Assembly: GCF_019192735.1 (NCBI RefSeq)
Contig: NZ_JAHTKP010000027.1
Span: forward strand, 35,197-99,196
Reading direction: 5' to 3'
DNA: 64,000 nt
Origin: Kitasatospora aureofaciens
GTDB taxonomy: Bacteria > Actinomycetota > Actinomycetes > Streptomycetales > Streptomycetaceae
Shown here: positions 55,884 to 64,000 of the stretch, in pieces
Position numbering within the stretch: position 1 is the stretch's first letter
Layout: every line of letters begins with the position of its first letter
The notes under the pieces: generated by a model
The model's input: the letters and a program-made list of their open reading frames with translations, nothing else
Databases searched by the model: none
What the model was told of the DNA's origin: nothing
Program-made: the position numbers and the translations under genes

Positions 55884-56366
55884 TCAGCGGACGGTGACCT
55901 GGATGCTCTTGGAGACGTTGCCGCACCCGAAGGCCGGATGCGCTCCTGCTCCGGGATCGCAGGTGCCTCGGTTGCGGAACTCCCAGGTCAGCGTGGTGGT
56001 GCCGGGGGCGATGGCGATGAAGGTCTGGTCGACCCCCGAGGCACAGCCGGCCATGTCCTCCGGGCAGGGGTCGATATCGACATCCGGACCGCGCCGCAGC
56101 ACGGCGCCGTCGCCCGCCGAAGTGAGGTCCCAGGCCCATTGCCGGGCGCTCACAGTCCCTCTGGCGCCGAGCCGCTGCCCGACGGCCAGGGTCACCGTGC
56201 TCGGCGGGTACGAGGAGGTGGCGTTCCAGGCCTCCGCGTCGGTGGGGAGGGTGATCTCCGTCTTCGGCCGGGTGGTGGCCGGGTCGGTGGACGAACCGCT
56301 GGTGCAGGCGGTGAGCAGAGGCGTGGCGGTCAGGAGCGCCGCCACGCCGGCGATGATACGGCGCAT
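55884..56366 (-). CDS. Lipoprotein
   Basis: A 160-residue lipoprotein starting MRRIIAGVAALLTATPLLTA with lipobox LLTAC. The mature part is a single beta-sandwich: PSTVTLAVGQRLGARGTVSA, QTFIAIAPGTTTLTWEFRNR and GNVSKSIQVTVR, resembling Big/BACON-type or chagasin-like folds (inhibitors of papain-like proteases have a similar look). It is the last gene of the type-VII-like operon, its start touching the stop before it (TGATG). Confidence 0.75.
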   Translation of the reverse strand: MRRIIAGVAALLTATPLLTACTSGSSTDPATTRPKTEITLPTDAEAWNATSSYPPSTVTLAVGQRLGARGTVSARQWAWDLTSAGDGAVLRRGPDVDIDPCPEDMAGCASGVDQTFIAIAPGTTTLTWEFRNRGTCDPGAGAHPAFGCGNVSKSIQVTVR

Positions 56367-56755
56367 CAGATCCCGCCCTCCCGGACTCGGCGACGCAGTG
56401 TGATGAGCAACGCGACCGAGGCCAGCCAGCGGGCGAACAGGACCTCGCGCTGGACGTCCGCCCCGGCGGCCGCGGCCGCGCGCAGCCAGCCGTGGACCAG
56501 CTCGCCCGCCTCCCGACCGGTCACCGGCTCCGGCAGGTCGAGCGCGGCGGTGAAGCCTCCGGCGCGTACGTACCGGGCCAGGAAGCCCAGCGGGTAGGGG
56601 CCGATGAGCAGGGCCTCGGCCTGGTAGGAGGCGGCGATCGCGGCCTCGGTGAAGAGCACGCGGCGCGGGCTGCCGTCGATCAGCAGCCCGCGGGTGATCG
56701 CGGCCTCGACGTCGTAGCCGGTCATCAGCTCGGCATCCGGACGGATGGTCGTCAT
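56366..56755 (-). CDS. Hypothetical protein in the type-VII-like operon
   Basis: A 129-residue mostly helical protein: MTTIRPDAELMTGYDVEAAI, VLFTEAAIAASYQAEALLIG and DVQREVLFARWLASVALLIT. It overlaps the protease-domain gene upstream (ATG 56755 against its TGA) and the lipoprotein gene downstream. Such a position suits a chaperone or immunity protein for the upstream effector, but no family is recognised. Confidence 0.6.
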   Translation of the reverse strand: MTTIRPDAELMTGYDVEAAITRGLLIDGSPRRVLFTEAAIAASYQAEALLIGPYPLGFLARYVRAGGFTAALDLPEPVTGREAGELVHGWLRAAAAAGADVQREVLFARWLASVALLITLRRRVREGGI

Positions 56756-58347
56756 TTCGGCAGCTCCGCGCCATAGGGCATGTTGACATCCACGTTGTCG
56801 GTGAGGTGTCCATCGTTCACGTGACTGTGGATGAACTGGTCCTCTGTCACCCACTCCGAGCGGCCCCAGGGGTTGTAGACCTGCAGCCGATCGCCGTCAC
56901 GGGCCATGATCACCATCTGGTGGTTGTCCTTACCCCCCTCGCCATGGGCGCAGAACGGCACCGGCTTGCCCTCGTCCAGGGCCTTCTCGATCCGGGCGAC
57001 GGCCGCACGCCGGTCGTCCTCGGTGTTGAGGGTGACGTACTCGTACGTGTCGCCGGTGGCCTTTCCGAGGTCCTGGTCGGCGAGAAAGGTGTTGCCCTTC
57101 GGGCCGACCCCTTGGTCCACCTGCGGGTAGGTCTTCTTGTCGCCGTTGGCCTGCTGGCCCTGCTGGTACTGCTGGATGTAGAGATCCTGAAGCCGCTGGC
57201 TGAAGTTGGTCGGCGAGTCGGCTCCCGGGGTGTCGGGCATGTTGCCGGTGGTGAGCCGAAGCATCGTCACCGGGTCCAGCTTGAGGTGGGCGACCACCGT
57301 GGAGGCGGCGACGCAGTCGCCGACGTTGCCCTGACCGTAGCCCGCGCTGCTGACGCCGATGTTTCTTGCCGTACTGGGGATTTCCTTGCCCTGGTAGACG
57401 AGGCTCACGTTCTCCGTGGTGGACTCCTGACGGGCGCTGTCCGTGCTGAGGGCCGGGACCAGGTGCTGGGACAGCCAGGTCGGGTCGTCGCCGTGGGGGT
57501 GGATCAGCGCGCCGAACTGCTCGACCTCGGCCACTGAGTGGCCGGCGGCCAGCGCCTTCCAGAGGTAGGCGGCCTCCTCGGGCGACTTGGCGCCGGACAG
57601 GAGGTTCCGGAAGGCACCCTGATCGGCGCCGTTCATCACGTCCAGGAACTGCGTGGCGCGCGCGAGTTGGTTGTCGGTGAGGATGTAGCCGCCGTCGGCG
57701 TCGGCCCCCGGGCCCTTCTCGTTCGCCAGGACCAGCGCGGCGAGCGGATCCAGCGGACCTTGCCCCGCGCGCTCGGCACGGGCCTGGGCGGCGAGCTGGT
57801 CAACCATGCTCGCGGTATGGGTACCACTGCTCTCCGCCCTCTGCGCGGCCGCGAGACGCGCCGCCACGCCGGTCTGGGCGGGCTCGAAGGCGGCGACAGC
57901 CCGCCCGGTGTCGAAGAGGTCGCCGGCGATCGACTTCTGCGCGTTCTGCAGGGAAACCACGCCCTGCGCGTCCGTGTTCTGGGCCCACTCCAGGTCATCC
58001 GCCCACGCGCCCAGCAGGCCGGCGGCCTGCTGCAGGGCCTTCTGGGAAACGGTCAGTTCGTTCGCCAGCGCTTGCACGGCCTGGGCGGCGTGCTCGGCGA
58101 CCGAACCGGTCCAGACGCTCGGCAGCTGGTTGGCGGCGACCGTCCCGAGATCGGCGGACGCCTTCCCGTAAGCCTTGGCGGTGTCCGCGTACGCCTTGGC
58201 CCGCTCCCGTATCGTGCCCGGACTGCCCACCGGCCCGCCCACGGCCAGAGCCTTCCCGATCGCGTCGAACAGCGCGAAGCCGACGTAGATCGAGTCGATG
58301 GACGTCATGGCCTGCTGGGCCTTCTGGAGATCCCTGACCTTGCTCAT
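56752..58347 (-). CDS. ESX/WXG-like helical protein with calpain-like cysteine protease domain
   Basis: A 531-residue protein. Residues 1-260 are helical, like LXG/ESX effector heads (SIDSIYVGFALFDAIGKALA, WTGSVAEHAAQAVQALANEL). Residues about 320-525 look like a papain/calpain-type protease: Cys345 in GYGQGNVGDCVAASTVVAHL, His476 in GGKDNHQMVIMARDGDRLQV and Asn492 in YNPWGRSEWVTEDQF, in the correct order. It is coupled by ATGA to a WXG100-like gene, so it is probably exported by a type VII system and may be a toxin. No ESX core genes are in this window. Confidence 0.8.
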   Translation of the reverse strand: MSKVRDLQKAQQAMTSIDSIYVGFALFDAIGKALAVGGPVGSPGTIRERAKAYADTAKAYGKASADLGTVAANQLPSVWTGSVAEHAAQAVQALANELTVSQKALQQAAGLLGAWADDLEWAQNTDAQGVVSLQNAQKSIAGDLFDTGRAVAAFEPAQTGVAARLAAAQRAESSGTHTASMVDQLAAQARAERAGQGPLDPLAALVLANEKGPGADADGGYILTDNQLARATQFLDVMNGADQGAFRNLLSGAKSPEEAAYLWKALAAGHSVAEVEQFGALIHPHGDDPTWLSQHLVPALSTDSARQESTTENVSLVYQGKEIPSTARNIGVSSAGYGQGNVGDCVAASTVVAHLKLDPVTMLRLTTGNMPDTPGADSPTNFSQRLQDLYIQQYQQGQQANGDKKTYPQVDQGVGPKGNTFLADQDLGKATGDTYEYVTLNTEDDRRAAVARIEKALDEGKPVPFCAHGEGGKDNHQMVIMARDGDRLQVYNPWGRSEWVTEDQFIHSHVNDGHLTDNVDVNMPYGAELPK

Positions 58348-58661
58348 CCGGCCCGCCCCGGGGTCATCGACGCGGCGAGCTTGGCCTCGGCGGCACGGTA
58401 GTTACCGCTGGTGGTCGACACCTTCTGCACCAGCTCGTCCACGGCGCGCTGAGTGACGTGCAGTTCCTGCGACCAGTTGCCGTCGAACGTAGCCCACGCC
58501 TGGTCCATCCCGAACTCGCCGAAGGCGGTGGACACGTAGCACACCTGCGCGGTGTAGGCGAGGTTGGCCGACGCGAGGTCGGTGGCCACGTTGTGGAGTG
58601 CCCCCACCACGCCGTCCAGCGCGTCCAGTTGGACCGTGTACCCGCCCGGTTTGTCGGCCAT
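58344..58661 (-). CDS. WXG100-like protein
   Basis: A 105-residue helical hairpin protein. The turn is FDGNWSQELHVTQRAVDELV (WSQ in place of WXG), flanked by amphipathic helices (LDGVVGALHNVATDLASANL and VQKVSTTSGNYRAAEAKLAA). ATG 58661 is preceded by GGGGGAG. Proteins of this class pair with and guide type VII substrates. It leads the four-gene operon with the protease-domain protein. Confidence 0.85.
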   Translation of the reverse strand: MADKPGGYTVQLDALDGVVGALHNVATDLASANLAYTAQVCYVSTAFGEFGMDQAWATFDGNWSQELHVTQRAVDELVQKVSTTSGNYRAAEAKLAASMTPGRAG

Positions 58662-59108
58662 CTGCCGGTCTCCCCCTGTAATGCCCCATGCCCGCCGTGA
58701 TCGAACGAGCACGGTCGATGAGCATAGACGTAGCCGCCGCGGGTGGCCGCGGCCTGGACCTCGGTGTTCTCCTCTTTGCCGGCCGGGCGGTGGGCGAGTT
58801 CGGAGAGCATTCGCCTGCCGTGGGTGCCTGGAATGCCGGTGAGAATTAGCACCACCCGCCGGCGAGGCGAAACTGCGATGACGTCCACTCGCCGGCCTCC
58901 GGATCGTTCAGCGGTTGAGTCTCTTCGACGCCAGTCATGACGTGGTTCAGCCGAGAGTCCCGGCACTGCCCTCGGGATCGGGTCTGACCTGCCACCCTGG
59001 AGGCCACGCATGCGCACCCCCTGCATTCCGCACCCGCGCGCCATCGAGATGCACATCCGCGTCGAACACGACTCCGTCGAACAATGTGTCCGGCCTTGGC
59101 GGCCCGTG
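58662..59108. other. Intergenic region upstream of the type-VII-like operon
   Basis: About 450 bases that hold the operon promoter. A minus frame (…VVLILTGIPGTHGRRMLSEL…) near 58730-58870 looks slightly protein-like but lacks start and family. No clear promoter motif was found. Confidence 0.35.
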
Positions 59109-59891
59109 CTACTCCGGTCGGCGGCCGGTGAGCTGCTGCCACCGGTCACGTGCCGCGTCCAGCTCACGGCGTGCCCCTGGAATGCGCGCATCCGACTTCT
59201 GACGGGCCACCACTTCGGCGAGTCGACGCCGGGCCTGCTCCTGGTCGTCCGTGTCGGCGATCGCGTTGCGCAGCTCAGCCTCGGCCTGCGGCACGAGCGC
59301 CTGGCGCTCGGCCTTGGACACCTTGGCGTCGGCGGCGGCGTTGAACACCTCTACGACGAACTTCCGCACCTCGGCCTCGGCCTCGGGCGTCTCCTCCAGG
59401 GACACGGTCACCATCTGCTGGCGGCCCGTCGGGAGCGCCACGTAGACGTGGCCGGCCTTGCGCGAGTACTCGTCGCGGACCGAGACCTCGTGCAGCGGGT
59501 ACTCAACGGTGCGGCCGTCCACCGTCACTTCCAGTGCGTGGTCGTACAGCCGCAGGCTGTCCCCGAGCGAGGACCGCAGTACGCCCCGGCCGGGGGCCCG
59601 GAGCCAGGCCAGGTGCGCCTGAGCCTGGTTGACCCGGTCATGGTGCGCACGCTCGGCCGCTTCGACGTCGGAGCGGGCCATGTCGCGCTCACGGCCCGCC
59701 TCGCGCTGCAGTACGCGAAGCTTGCCGCGGGCGGCATCCAGGTCGCGCCGCTGCTCGGCGTACTCCGCGCTGAAGGCATACCGCCATCCCCCGGGGTAGC
59801 GCAGCATCAACCAGACCACCGCACCGGCAACCACCAGCACGACCACCAGAATCCAGCCCACAGGCCCCAACGATCCCCTCCCTGGTCCCAT
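59109..59891 (-). CDS. Membrane protein with coiled coil
   Basis: A 260-residue protein. One N-terminal helix (VGWILVVVLVVAGAVVWLML) is followed by a coiled coil (about 35-85, YAEQRRDLDAARGKLRVLQR), a beta-rich middle (LYDHALEVTVDGRTVEYPLH, HVYVALPTGRQQMVTVSLEE) and a second helical region (QAEAELRNAIADTDDQEQAR). The family is not recognised; it resembles actinobacterial proteins with bPH-like middles. ATG 59891 was preferred to longer frames. Confidence 0.75.
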   Translation of the reverse strand: MGPGRGSLGPVGWILVVVLVVAGAVVWLMLRYPGGWRYAFSAEYAEQRRDLDAARGKLRVLQREAGRERDMARSDVEAAERAHHDRVNQAQAHLAWLRAPGRGVLRSSLGDSLRLYDHALEVTVDGRTVEYPLHEVSVRDEYSRKAGHVYVALPTGRQQMVTVSLEETPEAEAEVRKFVVEVFNAAADAKVSKAERQALVPQAEAELRNAIADTDDQEQARRRLAEVVARQKSDARIPGARRELDAARDRWQQLTGRRPE

Positions 59892-60209
59892 CGGCCCGCA
59901 TCGGCTCCAGCAGGAGCAGGCCGAGCCGATCGTACGAACGGCGACCAGCTCGCGCGCGGGAATCCGGGAACTCCCGTGCCCGCACCGCTCAATACCGAGC
60001 CCCGGGGACCGGCGTGGTGCGCAGCTCGGGCTGGGGCGCCAGCTCGACGCGGCCGCCTGATCGACGGTCACGGCTGACGGACGACCTGCCCGAGCGGTGA
60101 ACCACTGAGCGGTGTGCATCGTGAAGTTGCAGGTCGCGGGTCTGGTGTGCGTCGATGTCGGCATGCTCGGGCTGGTCGTGGGGGTATGACTTCGGCGGAG
60201 ATCGTCGGT
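59892..60209. other. Intergenic gap next to IS relic
   Basis: About 320 bases. No gene is supported. The right part may include the end of the IS5-type fragment that begins at 60210, but no terminal repeat was recognised. Confidence 0.35.
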
Positions 60210-60680
60210 TCAGCGGGCGACTTCGCGGTTCGTCAGGACCAGCAGGGCCCGCACCAGCGCGGTCGCCCACTTCGGGTCGGTGCGGACCTTGCCGAGCACG
60301 CGCCAGTTCTTCAGGTGAGCGAAGCCGTGCTCGACCGGCGCCCGGACCGCGGCCAGCGCCTTGTTAGACAGCCTCTGCCCTCGGGTCAGGGGCCGGTTGC
60401 GGGCGGCCTTGTAGCCGGTGATCACCGCCGGGTCGGCGTCCGGGCCGCTGTCGTCGAGGCCGACGAAGCCCAGGTCGGCGATCGCGCCGAGGCCGGCCGT
60501 GCGCAGATGGGCGGCGAGTCGGTCGTGGCGGCAGGCGGTGATCTCCGAGGTGCGTCCGGGCCGGACCGCGGAGACCCACACCAAGCGGCCCTTGTCGTCG
60601 GTGAGCGCGATCACGAGCAGGCCGTGGCATTTATGCTTGCCGGAGTAGTTCTTCCGGTTCTCGGTCCCGGTGCGCCGACG
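60210..60680 (-). pseudogene. IS5-family (DDE_Tnp_4) transposase, C-terminal fragment
   Basis: The frame RRRTGTENRKNYSGKHKCHG then LLVIALTDDKGRLVWVSAVR, PGRTSEITACRHDRLAAHLR, GAIADLGFVGLDD and VEHGFAHLKNWRVLGKVRTD is the catalytic C-terminal half of IS5/IS1421-like transposases, with the second Asp in ADLGFVG and the Glu in VEHGFAHLK. The N-terminal HTH and first Asp are lost; a TGA precedes RRRTGTEN and homology on the other strand begins there. Confidence 0.8.
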
Positions 60681-60683
60681 TCA

Positions 60684-61022
60684 GGGCTGCTGCACCAGCT
60701 GGCGGAAGAGCCCCTGCCCGGCTCACGAGCTCTGTTCGCCCAGGCCACCCCGGGCCCCCGGCTGCTGTTCCCGGGCCTGGTCCCAGGGAAGCCCATCTCG
60801 ACCCACGCCATGACGCAGAAGCTCAACCGCCACGGGATCTCGGTCCGCGCGGCCCGCAATTTCGCCCTCGCCGCGCTCGCCGCCGACCTCCCCAGCCCCA
60901 TCCTCGCCGACCTGACCGGCATGCACCGCCACACCGCGATCCGCTGGGTCGCCTACGCCCGACGCGACTGGGCCGAGTACCTTGCGGCACGCGCCGAGGA
61001 CCAACAGGAAGGCAGACGATGA
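60684..61022 (+). pseudogene. Site-specific recombinase C-terminal fragment
   Basis: The frame GLLHQLAEEPLPGSRALFAQ then RLLFPGLVPGKPISTHAMTQ, KLNRHGISVRAARNFALAAL, AADLPSPILADLTGMHRHTA and IRWVAYARRDWAEYLAARAE matches the end of a Streptomyces phage-integrase-like protein family. It starts abruptly at the edge of the IS5 fragment, so the core catalytic part is lost. It overlaps the next gene by ATGA, so it may still be translated as a leader. Confidence 0.7.
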
Positions 61023-61687
61023 CCGCCCCGACCGGCCGCAACGATGAGCGCACAGCCGAAGAAGTGCTCGATTACCTGGTAACGCACTTGAACGGCGCCC
61101 TGCGTCGCCTGGGAATGCATGGCGGCGAGGTGGCGATCAGGCTCTACCTCGACGCGGTAGCGTTCGCGGACGCCGCCGAGCAGGCATGGCAGCAGGAACT
61201 GAAGGACCTGCAAACCCGCCGAGGATCCTCCTCCACCGGCGTGCGCGGGGCCTTCCAAGATCTCTGGGGTGATGCACACGAGGGCGCCGTGGCCTCGGTC
61301 TACGCCGAGATTGCACACCGTCAGGGATGGCTGCGACTCGACCGGACCCTCACCTCGGCTGAGCACGACGAGATCCGTCGCGTCAGCGAGACCTGGTGCC
61401 GCAAGGACCGTCTCCTCAGCGACGTCGTCACGGCGTTCGGCCCACCCTCGGTCCTCTTCGGGGGGAACAACCCCAACTACCCCAAGACGCTGGCCTACGC
61501 GACCGACCAACGTGACGACATCCTGCTCTGCTTCCACCTCTGGAACAGCTTCGCCCCGGGTCCAAGCCAATCGTCGGCTTCCGTCCATGCCGAACCTGTC
61601 CTCTGGGCCTTCCGGGACGGCGGCACCCTGTTCACGGACGGCTTCATCTTCACCCCGGAAGGATCCGCCCGTCGGCGTGCGAGCTGA
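61019..61687 (+). CDS. Conserved hypothetical protein (mobile-element associated)
   Basis: A 222-residue soluble protein starting MTAPTGRNDERTAEEVLDYL. PSVLFGGNNPNYPKTLAYAT and DDILLCFHLWNSFAPGPSQS are distinctive. Codon bias fits, and it is coupled by ATGA to the recombinase remnant, so the two came as one unit. The function is unknown. Confidence 0.7.
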   Translation: MTAPTGRNDERTAEEVLDYLVTHLNGALRRLGMHGGEVAIRLYLDAVAFADAAEQAWQQELKDLQTRRGSSSTGVRGAFQDLWGDAHEGAVASVYAEIAHRQGWLRLDRTLTSAEHDEIRRVSETWCRKDRLLSDVVTAFGPPSVLFGGNNPNYPKTLAYATDQRDDILLCFHLWNSFAPGPSQSSASVHAEPVLWAFRDGGTLFTDGFIFTPEGSARRRAS

Positions 61688-61784
61688 AGTGCGGGTCCGG
61701 GGGAACCGGGTTGCGAGGCATCCGGAGCTGCGGTGGAATCTGGCGGGCTGCGCACCTGTGGCCCGGGCGGGGAGGGACCGGTTG

Positions 61785-62687
61785 ATGGACGAGACGACAG
61801 CGCTGGACAGCGTGCTTCAGCAGGCGCACATGGCCCAGGTGAGCTCGGTGAGCGGGTTCGAGGCGGACGGAGAGATCCGGGTGGACCTCTCTGATCCGGC
61901 GGAGTCGGCCCAGCTCAGGAGAGCTATGGCGGTGGAATCGCTGCCCGGGTTCCACTGCATGTGCGGCGGGGACGTCCGCTTCGAGTTGTTCGACTGGGAC
62001 GGTGAGCGGCTCGCAGTCGTCGTCCTGCACCACGGGGCGACGCTGAGGTGGGGGCAGTGGGAGAGCGACGCCGTCCTCGCCGACGGCGGCCTGCTCCTGG
62101 CGTGGCTGGACGGGCACGGCATGCCCGGCCCCATGCAGCAGTTCGAAGCCGACCGACAGCGAGCGGAGGAACGATCCGAAGAGGAGCGCAGCTGGCTGGC
62201 CGCTATGCCCGCCGGATTGGAGGGGACCGCCGACCGGATCCTCGACCTCTCCCGCACCGGTGGCAGGCCCTCCCCCGAACTGCTTGCGGAACTCACGAAC
62301 CGACTGCAGGCGACGTTCCCCGACCCGGTGGAGCGGGTGCTGGCCCTGCTCGACTGGTACGGCTCCGGCAGCGGGCGCTGCTCCGGTTACCCCGTCCACG
62401 AGGGTGTGCCTGGCGAACTGCTCGGCAGGGTGCCGATCGCCGACCTGCTCGCCGGGCTGGCTGACCCGCGGGCCGAGGAGCGACACGACGCCGGGGCCGT
62501 GCGGCATTTGGTGGGCTGGAAGACCCGCCCGCGCCAGAAGCGGGATGTCGCCGGCCTGCCCGAGCCGCTGCGTGCCCGGCTGCTGGCGCATGCTCGCCGC
62601 TCTGGAGACTCCGACAAGCAGGGCCGCGCAGAACGGTGGTTGGCACCCCTGCGGCCTGCGGGCCTGAGAGGGCGGAATGAGAGGTGA
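61785..62687 (+). CDS. Hypothetical protein
   Basis: A 300-residue soluble protein starting MDETTALDSVLQQAHMAQVS. It has HCMCGGDVRFELFDWDGERL and LGHHGATLRWGQW-like LHHGATLRWGQWESDAVLAD in a beta-rich N-terminal half, then a helical C-terminal half (ELLGRVPIADLLAGLADPRA). ATG follows GGAGGGA. No family recognised. Confidence 0.7.
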   Translation: MDETTALDSVLQQAHMAQVSSVSGFEADGEIRVDLSDPAESAQLRRAMAVESLPGFHCMCGGDVRFELFDWDGERLAVVVLHHGATLRWGQWESDAVLADGGLLLAWLDGHGMPGPMQQFEADRQRAEERSEEERSWLAAMPAGLEGTADRILDLSRTGGRPSPELLAELTNRLQATFPDPVERVLALLDWYGSGSGRCSGYPVHEGVPGELLGRVPIADLLAGLADPRAEERHDAGAVRHLVGWKTRPRQKRDVAGLPEPLRARLLAHARRSGDSDKQGRAERWLAPLRPAGLRGRNER

Positions 62688-62768
62688 TGTCCGTTCTGTC
62701 GTCGCCTGAACGTGTGGCCTTGTCGTCTACGGCAGGTCGCCAGGTCGGCGCCGTGCTGAGGTGGGTGC

Positions 62769-63602
62769 GTGAGTGACCGCAAGCCCTACAAGAGCGACTT
62801 GTCCGACGAGCGTTGGGCGCTGGTCGAGCCGGTGATCACCTCGTGGAAGGCCCAGCACCCCTCCGTCAGCGGACACGAGGGCCGTTACGAGATGCGGGAG
62901 ATCGTCAACGCGCTGCTCTACCAGTCCCGGACCGGCTGCCAGTGGGACTACCTCCCGCACGACCTGCCGCCTGCTGGCGCGGTGAAGTACTACTTCTACA
63001 CGTGGCGTGATGACGGCACCGATCAGGTCATTCACGACCTGCTGCGCTGGCAGGTCCGCGAGAGGAGGGGCCGATTAGCCGACCCCAGCCTGGTGGTGAT
63101 CGACACCCAGAGCCTGCACGCCGCGGCCGGGGTGCCCGCCGGGACGACGGGACGCGACGCGGCGAAGAAGGTGCCGGGACGCAAGCGGGGACTCGCCGTG
63201 GACGTGCTGGGCCTGGTGATCGCCGTGGTGGTGCTGGCCGCCTCCGTCCACGACAACGCCTTCGGCACCGCCCTGCTCGACAAGGTCGCCGCCAGTACTG
63301 CCGGCACGGTGACGAAGGCGATGGTGGACCAGGGGTTCAAGAAGACCGTCGTTGACCACGGCAAGCAGGTCGGCATCGAGGTCGAGATCGTCGAACGCAA
63401 CCCGGCCGAGACCGGTTTCGTCCCGCAGCCGATCCGGTGGCGGGTGGAGCAGACGAACGGGATCTTGATGCTGCACCGGCGGCTGGTACGCGACTACGAG
63501 CACCGGCCCTCTTCGGCCGAGTCCCGGGTGTACTGGGCGATAAGCGACGTGATGACCCGTCGGCTGACGGGCAGCGCGACCCCATCCTGGCGCGGCGCAT
63601 GA
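62769..63602 (+). mobile_element. IS5-type insertion sequence transposase, apparently complete
   Basis: A 277-residue transposase. The N-terminal DUF4096-like DNA-binding part is YKSDLSDERWALVEPVITSW and NALLYQSRTGCQWDYLPHDL. The DDE triad is visible: Asp in SLVVIDTQSLHAAAGVPAGT, Asp in KAMVDQGFKKTVVDHGKQVG and Glu in RWRVEQTNGILMLHRRLVRD. GTG start. The length is normal for the family, so it may be active. Terminal inverted repeats were not located by eye. Confidence 0.85.
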
Positions 63603-63895
63603 CCAGCGGGGAACTCACCCTCGGCGCGGTGCTGGTGCGACTGGAAGAGCGCGAGCGGGAGATCGCCGCACAGGCAGAGCAGACCCGCGAGCAGATCACG
63701 CAGCTCACCGCGATGCTGGACGAGCTCGGCAGGGCTGCCGAGGAGGTGCGGATCACCCGCAAGACGCTGCCGGAGCCGGCCCCGCCCACGCTGTCGGCGG
63801 CCGGATCGGAACTGCCGGACAAGGCGGCCTACCAGGAGATCATTGCGGTGTTCTCCGGGGCTGACGGTCCGCTCGGAAGATTTCAAGTCCAGTGA
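63599..63895 (+). CDS. Coiled-coil protein truncated before its winged helix
   Basis: A 98-residue protein overlapping the transposase stop (ATGA). LVRLEEREREIAAQAEQTRE and QITQLTAMLDELGRAAEEVR form a coiled coil, followed by LPDKAAYQEIIAVFSGADGP, where relatives continue into a winged helix (…RARDVCEAL…). Here it ends at LGRFQVQ. It is probably 3'-truncated. It belongs to a mobile-element-linked family of Streptomyces. Confidence 0.55.
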   Translation: MTSGELTLGAVLVRLEEREREIAAQAEQTREQITQLTAMLDELGRAAEEVRITRKTLPEPAPPTLSAAGSELPDKAAYQEIIAVFSGADGPLGRFQVQ

Positions 63896-63908
63896 GACGG
63901 TCGTGACG

Positions 63909-64000
63909 TTATGAGGTTTGTGGTGCGGGTTCCCTGCGCTTGGCGGGGTCGTTGATCCACGCTGTCTTCGGGATCTCGGGTGGTCTGGGGCGGCGGCCGA
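63909..64000 (-). CDS. Partial frame running off the right edge
   Basis: The last 29 codons of a minus-strand frame, GRRPRPPEIPKTAWINDPAK RREPAPQTS and TAA, look protein-like. The gene lies beyond the window, and the tail may belong to a transposase or a DNA-binding protein. Too short to assign. Confidence 0.3.
   Translation of the reverse strand, partial: GRRPRPPEIPKTAWINDPAKRREPAPQTS

Noticed and set aside
55000..56000. CRISPR array near the cas3 relic
   Set aside because: No spaced direct repeats of 28-37 bases were seen around the relic or elsewhere in the window.
1..64000. Secondary-metabolite biosynthetic cluster
   Set aside because: No PKS, NRPS, terpene cyclase or lanthipeptide genes were seen; SARP-like and MFS genes alone are not enough.

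Overview
The window is high-GC actinobacterial chromosome, most likely from Streptomycetaceae (Streptomyces or Kitasatospora type). Evidence: extreme G+C, third-position GC bias, frequent GTG/TTG starts, start-stop overlapped operons, many TetR/GntR regulators, and families typical of the group (DUF5994, DUF5819-HTTM-DCC, DUF4916 Nudix, sortase-E-type LAXTG tails). No rRNA, confident tRNA, CRISPR array or secondary-metabolite megasynthase was seen. Layout, 0-20 kb: a sugar/deoxyribose locus (MFS, zinc dehydrogenase, GntR, divergent deoC); a methyltransferase behind a MerR-type promoter; a UMF1-type exporter with a glycerophosphodiesterase; TetR plus DUF2306 with three matching operators; a 1.4 kb stretch with no gene; DUF5994; a large APC permease; an IS21 relic; a DCC-HTTM-DUF5819 operon; an ice-binding-like secreted protein with 21 TTGG repeats; a group II intron reverse-transcriptase fragment; and an SDR/TetR pair sharing an operator. 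20-36 kb: a deletion scar fusing remnants of an ABC permease and a histidine kinase; an arsenic locus arsR-aquaporin-arsC with divergent arsI; Nudix and DinB; two TetR-controlled redox/export loci; a cell-wall-anchored phospholipase-C-like protein; a tandem DUF1003 membrane protein with RyR-like motifs; and a secreted TNT (NAD glycohydrolase-like) protein. 36-47 kb: a lodA/lodB pair (quinone-cofactor amino-acid oxidase and its flavoprotein), a DUF3533 membrane protein, and a phosphonate locus (phosphonatase-like HAD, GntR, HpnW-type flavoenzyme, secreted phosphoesterase) tied together by one palindromic operator. 47-64 kb: a decaying region. Intact genes (MFS, ankyrin protein, lipoproteins, a type-VII-like operon ending in a calpain-like cysteine protease) alternate with gene shards: TnpB-like, GNAT tail, cysteine desulfurase chimera, MFS tail, a frameshifted cas3 helicase, an IS5 fragment and an integrase fragment. 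One near-complete IS5-type transposase lies by the right edge. This density of truncated genes resembles a chromosome arm or an old integration hot spot. How the genes cooperate: four small regulons can be read directly from repeated operators, namely the TetR site near 7.5 kb, the TetR site near 19.1 and 19.8 kb, the ArsR direct repeat at 22.7 kb, and the GntR site at 42.6, 42.7 and 46.4 kb. Each links a regulator to its divergent or neighbouring target genes. No computation or database search was run: family names rest on recognition of motifs.
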